This document shows positions 22,766 to 31,517 of a DNA stretch of 34,662 nucleotides, one piece after another; positions within the stretch are counted from its first letter, which is position 1, and every line of letters starts with the position of its first letter. The DNA is from Domibacillus antri. Its GTDB lineage: Bacteria > Bacillota > Bacilli > Bacillales > Domibacillaceae. A program made the translations under genes and the position numbers. The DNA is taken from positions 1 to 34,662 of the forward strand of contig NZ_MSDU01000062.1 of assembly GCF_001936625.1 (NCBI RefSeq), given 5' to 3'. The notes under the pieces are model-generated. The model saw only the letters and a list, made by a program, of their open reading frames with translations. It did not search any database and had not been told where the DNA came from.

Positions 22766-23386
22766 TTAATAATATGTGACAAACTCTGCCACCGGTTTCC
22801 GGTAGCCTCTTGGTTTTCTGCTTTCCACTTTTTCTTTTCCAATCGTAATCATTAATACTGGTTCATATTGATCCGAGATGTTTAGCAATTTCTTCAGTTG
22901 TTCAGTGTCAAAACCGATCATTGGACATGTATCCCAGCCTTGGCTTTTCGCTGCCAGCATAAACAGCATTGCCGACAATGACGCATTCCGAATGGCTTCA
23001 TCACGCTGAAATTCATCGCCTCGCGTTTCATAAAATGAAATAGTATCATTCACCATCTGATCATATTCTTTTTTGTTCAGTATCTCGAGCATATGAAGTC
23101 CTTCATATATATGCGGCGCTTCTTTATACGCTTTTTTATCGCCGAGCACGATTACCACAGCAGAAGCTGTCCCAACTTTGTGCTGTCCAAATGCAGCTTT
23201 TTGGACACTTGTTTTTACATCCTGATCCAGCACAACCATGTAATTCGTATGCTGCAAATTAAAAGCAGAGGGCGCCATCTTCACAAGACTGAATATTTCG
23301 TCCAATTCTTTTTGTGTGATCGGATTACTTTCAATAAAATTACTGGCGGATCGTCGTTCTTTTACTAACTCTTGAAATGATTGCAT
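22766..23386 (-). CDS. Nitroreductase family protein MhqN
   Basis: A 206-residue FMN-dependent nitroreductase with the family N-terminus ERRSASNF, the segment APSAFNLQHTNYMVV and the late motif QGWDTCPMIGFD. It resembles B. subtilis MhqN (YdfN), a putative NAD(P)H-dependent quinone or nitroaromatic reductase. GGAGG lies 7 bases upstream of the ATG. It is the first gene of the operon, behind an MhqR operator at 23413-23436. Confidence 0.88.
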   Translation of the reverse strand: MQSFQELVKERRSASNFIESNPITQKELDEIFSLVKMAPSAFNLQHTNYMVVLDQDVKTSVQKAAFGQHKVGTASAVVIVLGDKKAYKEAPHIYEGLHMLEILNKKEYDQMVNDTISFYETRGDEFQRDEAIRNASLSAMLFMLAAKSQGWDTCPMIGFDTEQLKKLLNISDQYEPVLMITIGKEKVESRKPRGYRKPVAEFVTYY

Positions 23387-23412
23387 TTCACTGCCTCCAT
23401 TACTTTAAATTC

Positions 23413-23436
23413 ATATATCTCGATATCAAGATATAT
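23413..23436. promoter_or_regulatory. MhqR operator upstream of mhqN
   Basis: A near-perfect palindrome with core ATCTCGATATCAAGAT and symmetrical TAT flanks lies between mhqR and mhqN. It matches the known MhqR box, which has ATCTCGA/TCGAGAT arms. Confidence 0.8.
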
Positions 23437-23448
23437 GCACAAAAAAAT

Positions 23449-23874
23449 TTATTGTTTCTTGGCATTCAGTCCAATTTTTTTTAGTAATTGAACCGCTGTT
23501 TCCAATTCATCTTCTGACAAGTCTTCAAATATGGAATGGACTGTTTGTTCATGCAATGGAAATACGTCATCCATAAACGTTTTCCCTGATTCGGTTATAA
23601 CGGCATATGTCACACGGCGGTCTTTCGGACAGTCTTCACGAATAACAAGTCCCTTCTTTTCAAGCTTGTCCACCACATATGTAACGCTTCCGCTTGAAAG
23701 TAAAATCTTTTTGCCGATATGCTGAATCGGCTGCTCACCTTTATGATACAAAAGTTCAAGCACCGAAAATTCCGTCGTATTTAACCCGTATTGTGCAATA
23801 TCTTTCCTTAGTACATCTTGAACAGACTGTGAGGCACGTATCAAAACGACTAACGCTTTTAATCCGGCACTCAT
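23449..23874 (-). CDS. MarR-type repressor MhqR
   Basis: A 141-residue winged-helix MarR repressor. The stretch QYGLNTTEFSVLELLYHKGE and the wing VDKLEKKGLVIREDCPKDRR are close to B. subtilis MhqR, which senses methylhydroquinone and related electrophiles and represses mhqNOP. The start ATG has AAGGAAG upstream. It is the first gene of the locus, with an MhqR-like box overlapping its own promoter (autoregulation) and another box between it and mhqN. Confidence 0.9.
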   Translation of the reverse strand: MSAGLKALVVLIRASQSVQDVLRKDIAQYGLNTTEFSVLELLYHKGEQPIQHIGKKILLSSGSVTYVVDKLEKKGLVIREDCPKDRRVTYAVITESGKTFMDDVFPLHEQTVHSIFEDLSEDELETAVQLLKKIGLNAKKQ

Positions 23875-23910
23875 TCTTTTTCACTTCCTTTTATTTATCT
23901 TGATTTAAAT

Positions 23911-23957
23911 AATCTTTAATTCGAGATAATAATATCATGTGATTTTTCTTGTGTCAA
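23911..23957 (-). promoter_or_regulatory. mhqR promoter with MhqR operator
   Basis: On the minus strand TTGACA (23952-23957) and TATTAT (23929-23934) are spaced by 17 bases. The sequence AATCTTTAATTCGAGATAA on the plus strand (23911-23929) matches the MhqR box and covers the region just downstream of the -10. A further half-site TATCTTGA lies nearby (23896-23903). Confidence 0.75.
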
Positions 23958-23960
23958 CAA

Positions 23961-23994
23961 AAAAAACAGCAAGTCATCCGACTCGCTGTTTTTT
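23961..23994 (-). terminator. Terminator of the SulP transporter gene
   Basis: AAAACAGCAAGTC and GACTCGCTGTTTT (one mismatch, 4-base loop) form a stem directly after the SulP stop codon, with A/T tracts on both sides. Confidence 0.85.
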
Positions 23995-25439
23995 CATTGA
24001 ATACCGACTTGTTTCATAAGCCGGGCGCTTTGTCCATTCAGCCCGATTAACTGAACCGGAACACCGTTTTCTTTATATTTCGTCATAATTTTATCAATCG
24101 CTGCCACACCGGAGTCGTCCCATATATTAGCTTCTGTTAAATCAAGCACGACTCGGTCCACTTCTTCTTTGTAATCAAACTCATTTAATAAGTCCGTAAC
24201 GGAGGCAAAGAAAATTTGCCCTGACACACGGTATATCTTTTCATTTGCCGCGCTTGTTTCATTCGTAATGTCCAATTTGGATATTTTCGCCGCAAAAAAC
24301 AAGGCGCTTAAAATAATACCGGCAAATACACCTTGCGACAAATCATGCGTCCAGACAACGACTGCAACTGTAACGATCATGACAATCGTGTCTGTAACCG
24401 GAACTTTCCGGAACGAGGTGACCGACGCCCAGTCAAATGTGCCGATCGACACCATAATCATGACGCCGACAAGCGCCGCCATTGGAATTTGTATCACGAT
24501 ATCGCTTAAGACAATAATCAGCAGGAGCAATACAATACCTGCTGTCAATGTCGAAAGTCTTCCGCGTCCGCCGGATTTTACGTTAATGACCGACTGGCCG
24601 ATCATTGCACAGCCCGCCATGCCGCCCAGAAAACCGGTCGCAATGTTCGCGATCCCTTGACCGCGTGCTTCTCGATTTTTGTCACTTTCTGTATCCGTCA
24701 TATCATCGACAATAGATGCAGTCAAAAGAGACTCCAGCAATCCGACAATCGACAATGCAAGAGCCGTCGGGAAAATAATCGACAGTGTTTCTAAATTGAG
24801 CGGTACATCCGGGAAAAAGAACGATGGCAGTGTGCCGCTAATGCTGCCAAGATCGCCGACCGTTCGTAAATCAAAGCCCGAAAACACCGCAATGACGGTC
24901 ATCACAACAATCGCCACAAGCGGGGACGGAACGGCTTTTGTGATACGCGGCAGTAAATAAATAATGGCCAGCGTTGCCGCGACGAACACATATGTCATCG
25001 TCGAGATGCCGATAAAATGCGGCACCTGCGCCATAAAAATTAAGATCGCCAGCGCGTTCACAAAGCCAATCATGACCGAACGGGGAATGAATTTCATAAA
25101 CCGGGCAATTTTCAAGAAGCCAAACGTAACCTGCAAAATTCCGGTTAAAATCGTCGCCGCAAATAAATACTGCAGGCCATGATCCTTCACAAGCGTCACC
25201 ATGACAAGCGCCATCGCACCGGTCGCTGCTGAAATCATAGCCGGACGGCCGCCCATAAACGCAATAACAACCGCCATTGAAAACGATGCGTACAATCCGA
25301 CCATCGGATCAACGCCGGCGATGATCGAGAAGGCAATGGCTTCCGGAATAAGCGCGAGCGCCACGACCAGCCCGGACAGTAAGTCGCCTTTCACATTCCC
25401 AAACCATTCTGTTTTTATTTTTTGAACTGATAAATCCAT
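23994..25439 (-). CDS. SulP-family anion transporter with STAS domain
   Basis: A 481-residue transporter with roughly 10-12 membrane segments ([19 protein letters not shown] near the N-terminus is a SulP hallmark) and a C-terminal cytoplasmic STAS domain from about residue 390 ([19 protein letters not shown]). It probably imports sulfate, bicarbonate or a small organic anion. GAGGTG precedes the ATG at 25439. It is monocistronic with its own terminator. Several Bacillus SulP paralogues are of similar length; I cannot assign the substrate. Confidence 0.87.
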   Translation of the reverse strand: MDLSVQKIKTEWFGNVKGDLLSGLVVALALIPEAIAFSIIAGVDPMVGLYASFSMAVVIAFMGGRPAMISAATGAMALVMVTLVKDHGLQYLFAATILTGILQVTFGFLKIARFMKFIPRSVMIGFVNALAILIFMAQVPHFIGISTMTYVFVAATLAIIYLLPRITKAVPSPLVAIVVMTVIAVFSGFDLRTVGDLGSISGTLPSFFFPDVPLNLETLSIIFPTALALSIVGLLESLLTASIVDDMTDTESDKNREARGQGIANIATGFLGGMAGCAMIGQSVINVKSGGRGRLSTLTAGIVLLLLIIVLSDIVIQIPMAALVGVMIMVSIGTFDWASVTSFRKVPVTDTIVMIVTVAVVVWTHDLSQGVFAGIILSALFFAAKISKLDITNETSAANEKIYRVSGQIFFASVTDLLNEFDYKEEVDRVVLDLTEANIWDDSGVAAIDKIMTKYKENGVPVQLIGLNGQSARLMKQVGIQ

Positions 25440-25557
25440 GCTTCACCTCATTTTATATATGTCACTTTCGACTCTCACGAAAGGTCTCTTCTCGTTTACA
25501 ACGTCTTTTATCCTACCATAAAGTGCATATTTTGAACATCCGCTATGTAACTTATGA

Positions 25558-25716
25558 CTTGTCTCAGCATTGCCATTCACGATTTTAATGCTTTTAATGA
25601 TGGCTGCACTTGCCAAAATGCTGCGGAAAGAGCCAATCCCGCTGCGTCCCGCTGATGTCCGCCATTTTAAACGGCTGGAAAAAGCAGTGAATGAACAGGA
25701 TAAAAAACAGAACTAA
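25558..25716 (+). pseudogene. C-terminal remnant of a BCCT (betaine/choline/carnitine) transporter
   Basis: A plus-strand frame preceded immediately by an in-frame TGA encodes LVSALPFTILMLLMMAALAK and then a charged tail ending EQDKKQN. This is the last membrane helix and C-terminus typical of BCCT transporters such as OpuD. The other roughly 450 residues are absent. A good terminator follows. It is a deletion remnant. Confidence 0.7.
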
Positions 25717-25719
25717 ACA

Positions 25720-25764
25720 AGGCGTCCCTGCAAGTCATATTTATTGACCTGCAGGGACGCCTTT
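25720..25764 (+). terminator. Terminator after the BCCT remnant
   Basis: A perfect 13-bp stem, AGGCGTCCCTGCA / TGCAGGGACGCCT with a 17-base loop, is followed by TTTAC. It could also serve the convergent dctR gene. Confidence 0.8.
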
Positions 25765-25781
25765 ACATGGTGATTATGCTC

Positions 25782-26450
25782 TTAAAAAAGCCTATACCGG
25801 TTCATCGGCCTGCCAATACCGCCATACTGGATATCGATTTGGACTTTCCCGCGTTTTTCAAGATAATCGAGATATCTTCTGGCGGTAACCCTGGCTGTAC
25901 CGACACCTTCCGCCACTTCTTCCGCGGAAACAGGCTGGTCCATTTCAGTTAAATAAGCGGTGATTTTTTCTAAAGTGACCGCATTTAATCCTTTTGGCAA
26001 ATCGTCCGGTGCATCGTGATCCTTCTGGAATAAAATATCGTCCAGTTCTCTTTGGCTGATGCTTCCTTTGTCGCTTAAACGCTTTCGAAAGGAACGGTAG
26101 TTTTCCAAGGCCTGTTTGATCCGTTCAAATTTAAATGGTTTCATAATATAATCAAACGCACCGTGCCGGATGACCTGGCGTACGGTGTCCATATCGCTCG
26201 CGGCTGTAATGGCAATGACATCCACCCGGTGCCCTTCTTTTCTCAAATGATGCAAAGTTTCAAGTCCATCCATTAACGGCATGTATAAATCGACGATGAC
26301 AAGATCAGGTGATAATGTGCGAATAAGCTCCATTCCTTCTTCCCCATTGGCGGCCAGCCCGATAATTTCAAATCCTTCCACTCTATTAATAAACTCTTTA
26401 TTCACTTCCTGAACCATTAAATCATCTTCAATCAGAAGCACTTTAATCAA
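25782..26450 (-). CDS. Response regulator DctR
   Basis: A 222-residue CitB-family response regulator for C4-dicarboxylate control. Receiver domain: acidic pocket E8-D9-D10, phosphoacceptor D54 (VIVDLYMP) and K104 (MKPF). The C-terminal winged helix (VSAEEVAEGVGTARVTARRYL) binds DNA. Its 5' end overlaps the dctS stop by 8 bases. I prefer the TTG at 26450 because GAGG lies 8 bases upstream; a GTG at 26459 adds three residues. Length and pairing match B. subtilis DctR, activator of the dicarboxylate transporter dctP. Confidence 0.87.
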   Translation of the reverse strand: MIKVLLIEDDLMVQEVNKEFINRVEGFEIIGLAANGEEGMELIRTLSPDLVIVDLYMPLMDGLETLHHLRKEGHRVDVIAITAASDMDTVRQVIRHGAFDYIMKPFKFERIKQALENYRSFRKRLSDKGSISQRELDDILFQKDHDAPDDLPKGLNAVTLEKITAYLTEMDQPVSAEEVAEGVGTARVTARRYLDYLEKRGKVQIDIQYGGIGRPMNRYRLF

Positions 26451-28050
26451 TATCTCCACCTCGGTTCTTTGTGTGGTTTACCGGAAATACAATTTGAAAG
26501 GTTGTCCCTTCGCCCGGAATGGACTCCAGTTGAATGTCCCCTTTCCCTTTTTCCACAATTTGTTTTACTAAATAAAGCCCGATTCCTCTGCCTGTTTTAG
26601 ATTTTGTGGAGTAGCCTTGCTGAAAAACAAATGGCTGTTTTTCTTTCTCGATCCCCTGACCGTTGTCTTCGACTAAAATCGAGAGCACCTGATCAGTTTG
26701 CTGAATGCTGACATAAATTTGATTGTCTTCACTCTGCTGTTCAAAAGAATCAAACGCATTTTCAATCAAGTTCCCAAGAACAAGGACGAAATCATGATGG
26801 TCTAAGTATGGCGGAAACGTCCGCAGCCGGCTGTAACGGTCAATAACCAACTGGATGCCCAGCTCTTTCCCCCGGCTGACTTTGCTCAACAATAGACCCG
26901 ATAGGCTGTCATCCTTGATGTTTTTACTTAAAAATCGGGTCAGTTCTTCCTGTTCTTCCGTTACTTGAAAAACATATTCCAATGCTTTTTCCCTGTTACC
27001 AAGTTGAATCAAGCCGGCTATCGTGTGCAATTTATTCATATGTTCATGATTTTGTACGCGTAACGCACTGACAAACGCCTTAACGCCTGTTAACTCCTCG
27101 GCCAGCTGTTTCACCTGCGTACGATCCTGAAAGATAGAAATAGCTCCAACAGTCACTCCGTCCACCCGAATCGGGACCCGGTTAGACACGATGGCCAAAT
27201 TACGAATTTGCAGATCCTTATTATAAATAGGATGGTCAAGCTGCAAAATTTCAGGTAAATGTGTATCCGGCAGCACCTCTCTTATTTGCCGCCCGGTTAC
27301 TTCTCCTTGAATATCCAGCATTTCTTTGGCTTTATCGTTAAAAATGGTGATTCGTTCAAATTTATCGATGGCAATGACCCCTTCATGCATGGCGTTAAAC
27401 GTTTCTGTTCTTTCCACGACAAGCTGGGCGATTTCATGCGGCTCCAGATGAAACATTTGCTTCTTTATATGCCGTGCGAGCATATACGCGCCCCATCCGG
27501 AAATTAAGAGCGCAAGCCCGGACGTAATAAAAATCTCCCTTTTTAAGGACAGAATCGTTTCCATAACCTGAGGCAGCTTATAGCCTGTAATGACAACGCC
27601 CACCTGATTGTGCTCTTCATCTAAAATCGGCACAAACGCCCGAATCAGTGTACCGACTTCCCCTTTTCCTTTTGCTGTATAAGAATGCTCGGCAAATGCC
27701 GGTCCTTCATCTTCACCGTTCGACATTGTTCCAATTTTACTTTGAACAGGGTGGGTTAGACGAACACGGTCCATATTGAGAATGACAATATAATCGGCTT
27801 TATTAATTACCCGCAGTTCTTCCACAGCCGATGCGGCCCCATCCGGAACACCACCCGTAGACGATAAGCTCTCGGCCACTCCAGGAAGTTCAGCTACTGT
27901 CCGCGCCGTTAAAATCGCCCGATCCCGCAGTTCGCTTTCTTCTGTTTCAATGTAATTGCTGGTCAAAACCATTCCCAGCACTAAAAAAGAGAATAAGAGA
28001 ATAAACACAATAAGTCCGGTTATTTTCCATTGTATTGGGACACTTACCAT
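26443..28050 (-). CDS. Sensor histidine kinase DctS (CitA/DcuS type)
   Basis: A 535-residue membrane kinase: TM1 about 9-30, an extracytoplasmic PAS/Cache-like sensing domain 31-168, TM2 about 171-192, a cytoplasmic PAS domain about 210-310, then the dimerisation region with phosphoacceptor H335 (RVQNHEHMNKLHTIAGL) and the ATPase domain (NLIENAFDSF, EDNGQGI, GRGIGLYLVKQ). It would sense fumarate, malate or succinate, probably together with the binding protein DctB, and phosphorylate DctR. It is divergent from dctB. The start ATG at 28050 has a modest ribosome binding site. Confidence 0.9.
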   Translation of the reverse strand: MVSVPIQWKITGLIVFILLFSFLVLGMVLTSNYIETEESELRDRAILTARTVAELPGVAESLSSTGGVPDGAASAVEELRVINKADYIVILNMDRVRLTHPVQSKIGTMSNGEDEGPAFAEHSYTAKGKGEVGTLIRAFVPILDEEHNQVGVVITGYKLPQVMETILSLKREIFITSGLALLISGWGAYMLARHIKKQMFHLEPHEIAQLVVERTETFNAMHEGVIAIDKFERITIFNDKAKEMLDIQGEVTGRQIREVLPDTHLPEILQLDHPIYNKDLQIRNLAIVSNRVPIRVDGVTVGAISIFQDRTQVKQLAEELTGVKAFVSALRVQNHEHMNKLHTIAGLIQLGNREKALEYVFQVTEEQEELTRFLSKNIKDDSLSGLLLSKVSRGKELGIQLVIDRYSRLRTFPPYLDHHDFVLVLGNLIENAFDSFEQQSEDNQIYVSIQQTDQVLSILVEDNGQGIEKEKQPFVFQQGYSTKSKTGRGIGLYLVKQIVEKGKGDIQLESIPGEGTTFQIVFPVNHTKNRGGDID

Positions 28051-28180
28051 TGATCACGCCGCCATTCTCAAAAATATATAGTAGGATTCATTTCATTTTA
28101 CCACGGAAAAGAAAAGAATAACGCGGCGTAAAAAATGATATGATGAACATACAATAACCATTTACGAACAGGTGATCATC

Positions 28181-29236
28181 ATGACAAAATATATCGGTTT
28201 TTGCCTTTTCATTCTTTTGCTGCTATTCGGATTTTATATTTATCAAAACAACTTAGCCAGCCAGCGTCAGCCTCTTTCTTATGATGATGAACAGGAAGGG
28301 CTGGAAAAGCAAATTACCATCCGTTTTTCACACGTTGTCGCGGAAAATACGCCAAAAGGGCTTGCCGCTCAAAAATTCGCTGAATTGGTCAGCGAGAAAA
28401 CAAATGGACAAGTGAAGGTGGACATTTTTCAAAACGGGATTCTTTATTCAGATGGAGAAGAATATGAAGCCTTGAAGCGGGGAGATGTTGAAATGATTGC
28501 CCCTTCTTTTTCCAAACTTATTGACACGGTGCCACAGTGGAAAGTGCTGGATCTTCCGTTTATTTTCAATCGCGCCAGCCAGGTGGAAGCCGTTTTTGCA
28601 GGACAAACGAGTGAACGGCTTCTTTCTATGATAAAGGATAACGAAGTAAAGGGACTGGCATTTTGGAGCAACGGATTTAAACAGATGACAAACGATGAAA
28701 CGCCTCTCCTTGAACCGGAAGATTTTCGCGGTCACACATTTCGCGTCATGCCGGGATCGGTGATTGAAAAGCAGTTCCGGCTTTTAAACGCGTACACAGT
28801 AGTCATGCCTTTTAACGAAGTCTATCAGGGACTTGAAACACGGGAAATTAACGGCCAGGAAAACACCATTTCAAATATTTATTCGAAGCGTCTCTATCAA
28901 GTACAGCAGCATTTAACGATCAGCAATCATGGATATCTCGGGTATGCCGTTATGGTGAATAAACAATTCTGGGACGACTTACCGAAAGATATTCAGGGGA
29001 AAATTCAGGAAGCCATGCGCGAAACAACTCTCTGGAATATGAAAGAAGCAGCAAAAATGAATGATCAGCAGCTGCAGCATATAAAAAACCATTCAACGAT
29101 TCAAATTTACCACCTGACCGAACAACAAAAAAAAGAGTGGCTTCAGACGTTTCAGCCGCTTTATAAAGAAATTGAAGACGAAATCGGTCATGATCTAATC
29201 GAGCTGATCAAGTCTCCGCCTGATGAAGAGCGCTAA
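28181..29236 (+). CDS. C4-dicarboxylate-binding protein DctB (TRAP DctP family)
   Basis: A 351-residue extracellular binding protein anchored by an N-terminal hydrophobic segment (FCLFILLLLFGFYIYQ). The mature part follows the TRAP-type solute receptor pattern: ITIRFSHVVAENTPKG at its start, RVMPGSVIEKQFRLL and GQENTISNIY later. No TRAP permease genes follow, as for B. subtilis DctB, which works as a co-sensor for the DctS/DctR system. The ATG at 28181 has AGGTG 6 bases upstream; a GTG at 28172 is less likely. It is divergent from dctS and upstream of dctP. Confidence 0.87.
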   Translation: MTKYIGFCLFILLLLFGFYIYQNNLASQRQPLSYDDEQEGLEKQITIRFSHVVAENTPKGLAAQKFAELVSEKTNGQVKVDIFQNGILYSDGEEYEALKRGDVEMIAPSFSKLIDTVPQWKVLDLPFIFNRASQVEAVFAGQTSERLLSMIKDNEVKGLAFWSNGFKQMTNDETPLLEPEDFRGHTFRVMPGSVIEKQFRLLNAYTVVMPFNEVYQGLETREINGQENTISNIYSKRLYQVQQHLTISNHGYLGYAVMVNKQFWDDLPKDIQGKIQEAMRETTLWNMKEAAKMNDQQLQHIKNHSTIQIYHLTEQQKKEWLQTFQPLYKEIEDEIGHDLIELIKSPPDEER

Positions 29237-29253
29237 AACAGCGCTCTTTTTTT
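29227..29253 (+). terminator. Terminator of dctB
   Basis: AGAGCGC / GCGCTCT with a 7-base loop that contains the dctB stop codon TAA, followed by seven Ts. dctP must therefore use its own promoter. Confidence 0.85.
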
Positions 29254-29256
29254 CAT

Positions 29257-29291
29257 GACCAAAAAGACCAAAAGAACCATTATTACCAAAA
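29257..29291 (+). promoter_or_regulatory. Four 9-bp direct repeats upstream of dctP, candidate DctR sites
   Basis: The repeat RACCAAAAR is iterated with exact 9-base spacing (ACC at 29258, 29267, 29276, 29285; the third copy is diverged). It lies about 85-115 bases upstream of the dctP start, in the promoter-distal region, where the activator DctR would be expected to bind (inferred). Confidence 0.5.
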
Positions 29292-29371
29292 ATATTTATT
29301 TTTCAAATTGTCTGTTAATATTTCGTTAAGGTTTTGAAACCGCTGTCAAATATATGCAGGGAGGTTTATAG

Positions 29372-30631
29372 ATGCGCAGAGCACTAAATAATTTAACCGT
29401 ACGTGTCATCATAGGGATTCTTTTAGGTATTGCCGTCGGACTTGCTTTTCCTTCTTTCGGAGAGCAATTGAAAGTTTTAGCAGATATATTTATTAAAATG
29501 ATCAAAATGGTCATCGCTCCGATTATCTTCCTTACCGTTGTCATCGGCATCGGAAGCATGGGCGATTTGAAGAAAGTGGGACGGATCGGAGGAAAAGCCC
29601 TTCTTTACTTCGAAATCGTTACAACTTTCGCTTTGGCAATCGGTATTCTTGTTGTCAATATTCTTCAACCCGGTGCCGGCTTTAATACAGGTTCCGTTGA
29701 AAGCGGAGATGTTTCGGAGTATACGAAAGGCGCAGAAGAAACAAGCCACGGATTTGTGGATTTCATTGTAGGGGTTGTACCGGAAAATGCGATGGCTGCA
29801 CTGTCTGGCGGCGACTTGCTTCCAATCTTATTCTTTGCCATTTTCTTCGGTCTGTCTCTTGCTTCACTTGGAGAGCGTGGAAAGCCGGTTGTTGATTTCT
29901 TTGAACGATTAACAGATATTTTCTTCGGCATCGTTAATATGATTATGAAAGTGTCGCCGGTTGCCGCCTTTGGTGCAATGGCGTACACGATCGGAAAATT
30001 CGGGCTTGGTTCACTCGTATCTCTCGGACAGCTGATGCTTGGTGTATATATTACTTGTGCGCTGTTCGTTATCCTCATCCTTGGCGGAATTGCCAAGCTT
30101 TACGGATTCAGTATTTTTAAGTTCATCGCTTATATTAAAGAAGAAATTTTACTTGTATTAGGAACGTCTTCTTCAGAATCTGCTCTTCCAAAGTTGATGC
30201 AGAAACTTGAAAATTACGGATGCTCTAAACCGGTAGTTGGGCTTGTTGTACCGACAGGCTATTCGTTTAACCTGGATGGAACGTCGATCTATTTGTCCAT
30301 GGCGGCCATTTTCATTGCACAGGCTTACGGAGTAGATTTATCCATTTGGCAGGAGCTGACGTTGTTAGGTGTACTTATGCTGACATCAAAAGGAGCTGCC
30401 GGTGTTACGGGTTCCGGCTTTATTACATTGGCTGCCACACTGGCCGCTTTCCCAATGATTCCTGTTGAAGGAATTGCGCTCCTCCTCGGTGTTGATCGTT
30501 TCATGTCAGAAGCACGCGCCATTACAAACTTAATTGGAAACGGTGTTGCAACTGTTGTTGTCTCTAAAATGGAAAAAGAGTTCCATCCGCCGGCAGATCT
30601 GCATGCCGCTGAAAATAAAGTGGCCAATTAA
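29372..30631 (+). CDS. C4-dicarboxylate transporter DctP (DctA/DAACS family)
   Basis: A 419-residue sodium- or proton-coupled symporter for succinate, fumarate and malate. Family signatures: the serine-rich re-entrant loop [29 protein letters not shown] and the late [26 protein letters not shown] lies 7 bases before the ATG. It follows dctB after a terminator and is presumably switched on by DctR. Fumarate is also an end product of the gentisate pathway encoded nearby, a possible physiological link. Confidence 0.9.
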   Translation: MRRALNNLTVRVIIGILLGIAVGLAFPSFGEQLKVLADIFIKMIKMVIAPIIFLTVVIGIGSMGDLKKVGRIGGKALLYFEIVTTFALAIGILVVNILQPGAGFNTGSVESGDVSEYTKGAEETSHGFVDFIVGVVPENAMAALSGGDLLPILFFAIFFGLSLASLGERGKPVVDFFERLTDIFFGIVNMIMKVSPVAAFGAMAYTIGKFGLGSLVSLGQLMLGVYITCALFVILILGGIAKLYGFSIFKFIAYIKEEILLVLGTSSSESALPKLMQKLENYGCSKPVVGLVVPTGYSFNLDGTSIYLSMAAIFIAQAYGVDLSIWQELTLLGVLMLTSKGAAGVTGSGFITLAATLAAFPMIPVEGIALLLGVDRFMSEARAITNLIGNGVATVVVSKMEKEFHPPADLHAAENKVAN

Positions 30632-30646
30632 TGGCCGGTAACGCTC

Positions 30647-30689
30647 AAAAGCTCCAACGTCATAACTTTTCCGGCGTTGGAGCTTTTTT
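30647..30689. terminator. Bidirectional terminator between dctP and the GNAT gene
   Basis: A perfect 13-bp stem, AAAAGCTCCAACG / CGTTGGAGCTTTT with a 15-base loop, is followed by Ts and serves the two convergent genes. Confidence 0.88.
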
Positions 30690-30692
30690 AAA

Positions 30693-31235
30693 TTACATGT
30701 CATTTCTATACTCAACCACCCAGCAGTCATTATACTTTCCTTCATGCCATTCGTGTTCAGGAAGGAGTTTTACCTTTTTAAACCCGCATTTTTCATAACA
30801 GCGGATCGCCCGCTCATTCCACGCCTGCGGGTTCATCACCACTTTTCCTGCCTGTTTCTCCTTTGCTAAATACTCAACGATGGCTTTCACCAACACTTTG
30901 CCGATTCCTTTATTCCAGTAGTCTATTTCACCGATTAATTGATCTGTTCCGTAAATGACCGACTCGTCGCCTGTGTACCCATACACCTCTCTTTCCTGTT
31001 CGTCAAGCGGATAATATTGCGCATAACCGATTTCAGCTCCGTCAAATTCAATGATGCACCGTGTCACGTCTTTTTCATCATGATAAAAATGAGCTTTGAC
31101 TCTTTCTAAATCAAATGGACTGTCCCGGCCTTCATAAAATTCCAGAACGACCGGGTCGGACAGCCATTTCACCAGTAAATTCTGATCTCTTTCCTCCAAT
31201 TCCCGGACCTTAAGTTTGCCTTTTTGGAATAGCAC
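30693..31235 (-). CDS. GNAT acetyltransferase, AAC(6')-like
   Basis: A 180-residue N-acetyltransferase. The acetyl-CoA binding region is NKGIGKVLVKAIVEYL, and the C-terminal CYEKCGFKKVKLLPEHEWHE followed by DCWVVEY is characteristic of the aminoglycoside 6'-N-acetyltransferase-like group common in Bacilli. I chose the GTG at 31235 since GGAGGAGG lies just upstream; the ATG at 31256 precedes this site. Its natural substrate may be unrelated to antibiotics. It is monocistronic. Confidence 0.82.
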   Translation of the reverse strand: MLFQKGKLKVRELEERDQNLLVKWLSDPVVLEFYEGRDSPFDLERVKAHFYHDEKDVTRCIIEFDGAEIGYAQYYPLDEQEREVYGYTGDESVIYGTDQLIGEIDYWNKGIGKVLVKAIVEYLAKEKQAGKVVMNPQAWNERAIRCYEKCGFKKVKLLPEHEWHEGKYNDCWVVEYRNDM

Positions 31236-31445
31236 GATTGCCTCCTCCAATCTCATTTCATTCTAATATAAAAATACCCAATATTCTGATAAATGTAAAC
31301 GAATTCAATCTAAAATGGGGAAATTTCTTCATTTGTTTTATGAACTATTTGAAACAATTATTCACCATAAAAATAACCTATCGAGCCTTCTTCTTATCGA
31401 AAAGCCATCTTTTACAGGAAATCTGCTGATAGAAGCTGAACTTAT

Positions 31446-31460
31446 TTAATGCGCTTACAT
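31446..31460 (+). promoter_or_regulatory. cre-like box in the chemotaxis receptor promoter
   Basis: On the minus strand ATGTAAGCGCATTAA matches WTGNAANCGNWWNCA with one mismatch. It lies just upstream of a possible -10 TATATT (31479-31484), 58 bases before the receptor start codon. Confidence 0.45.
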
Positions 31461-31517
31461 TATCGCTGGGTATTATGGTATATTATAAAAAGACTAAATG
31501 ATTCAGGTGGTGATCAC

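Noticed and set aside
29372-30096. Long minus-strand frames opposite dctP
   Set aside because: Shadow frames of a strongly coding transporter gene, with no start signals.
30693-31235. Calling the GNAT protein an aminoglycoside resistance gene
   Set aside because: Family resemblance is clear, but many chromosomal members do not confer resistance; no resistance context or mobile element is present.
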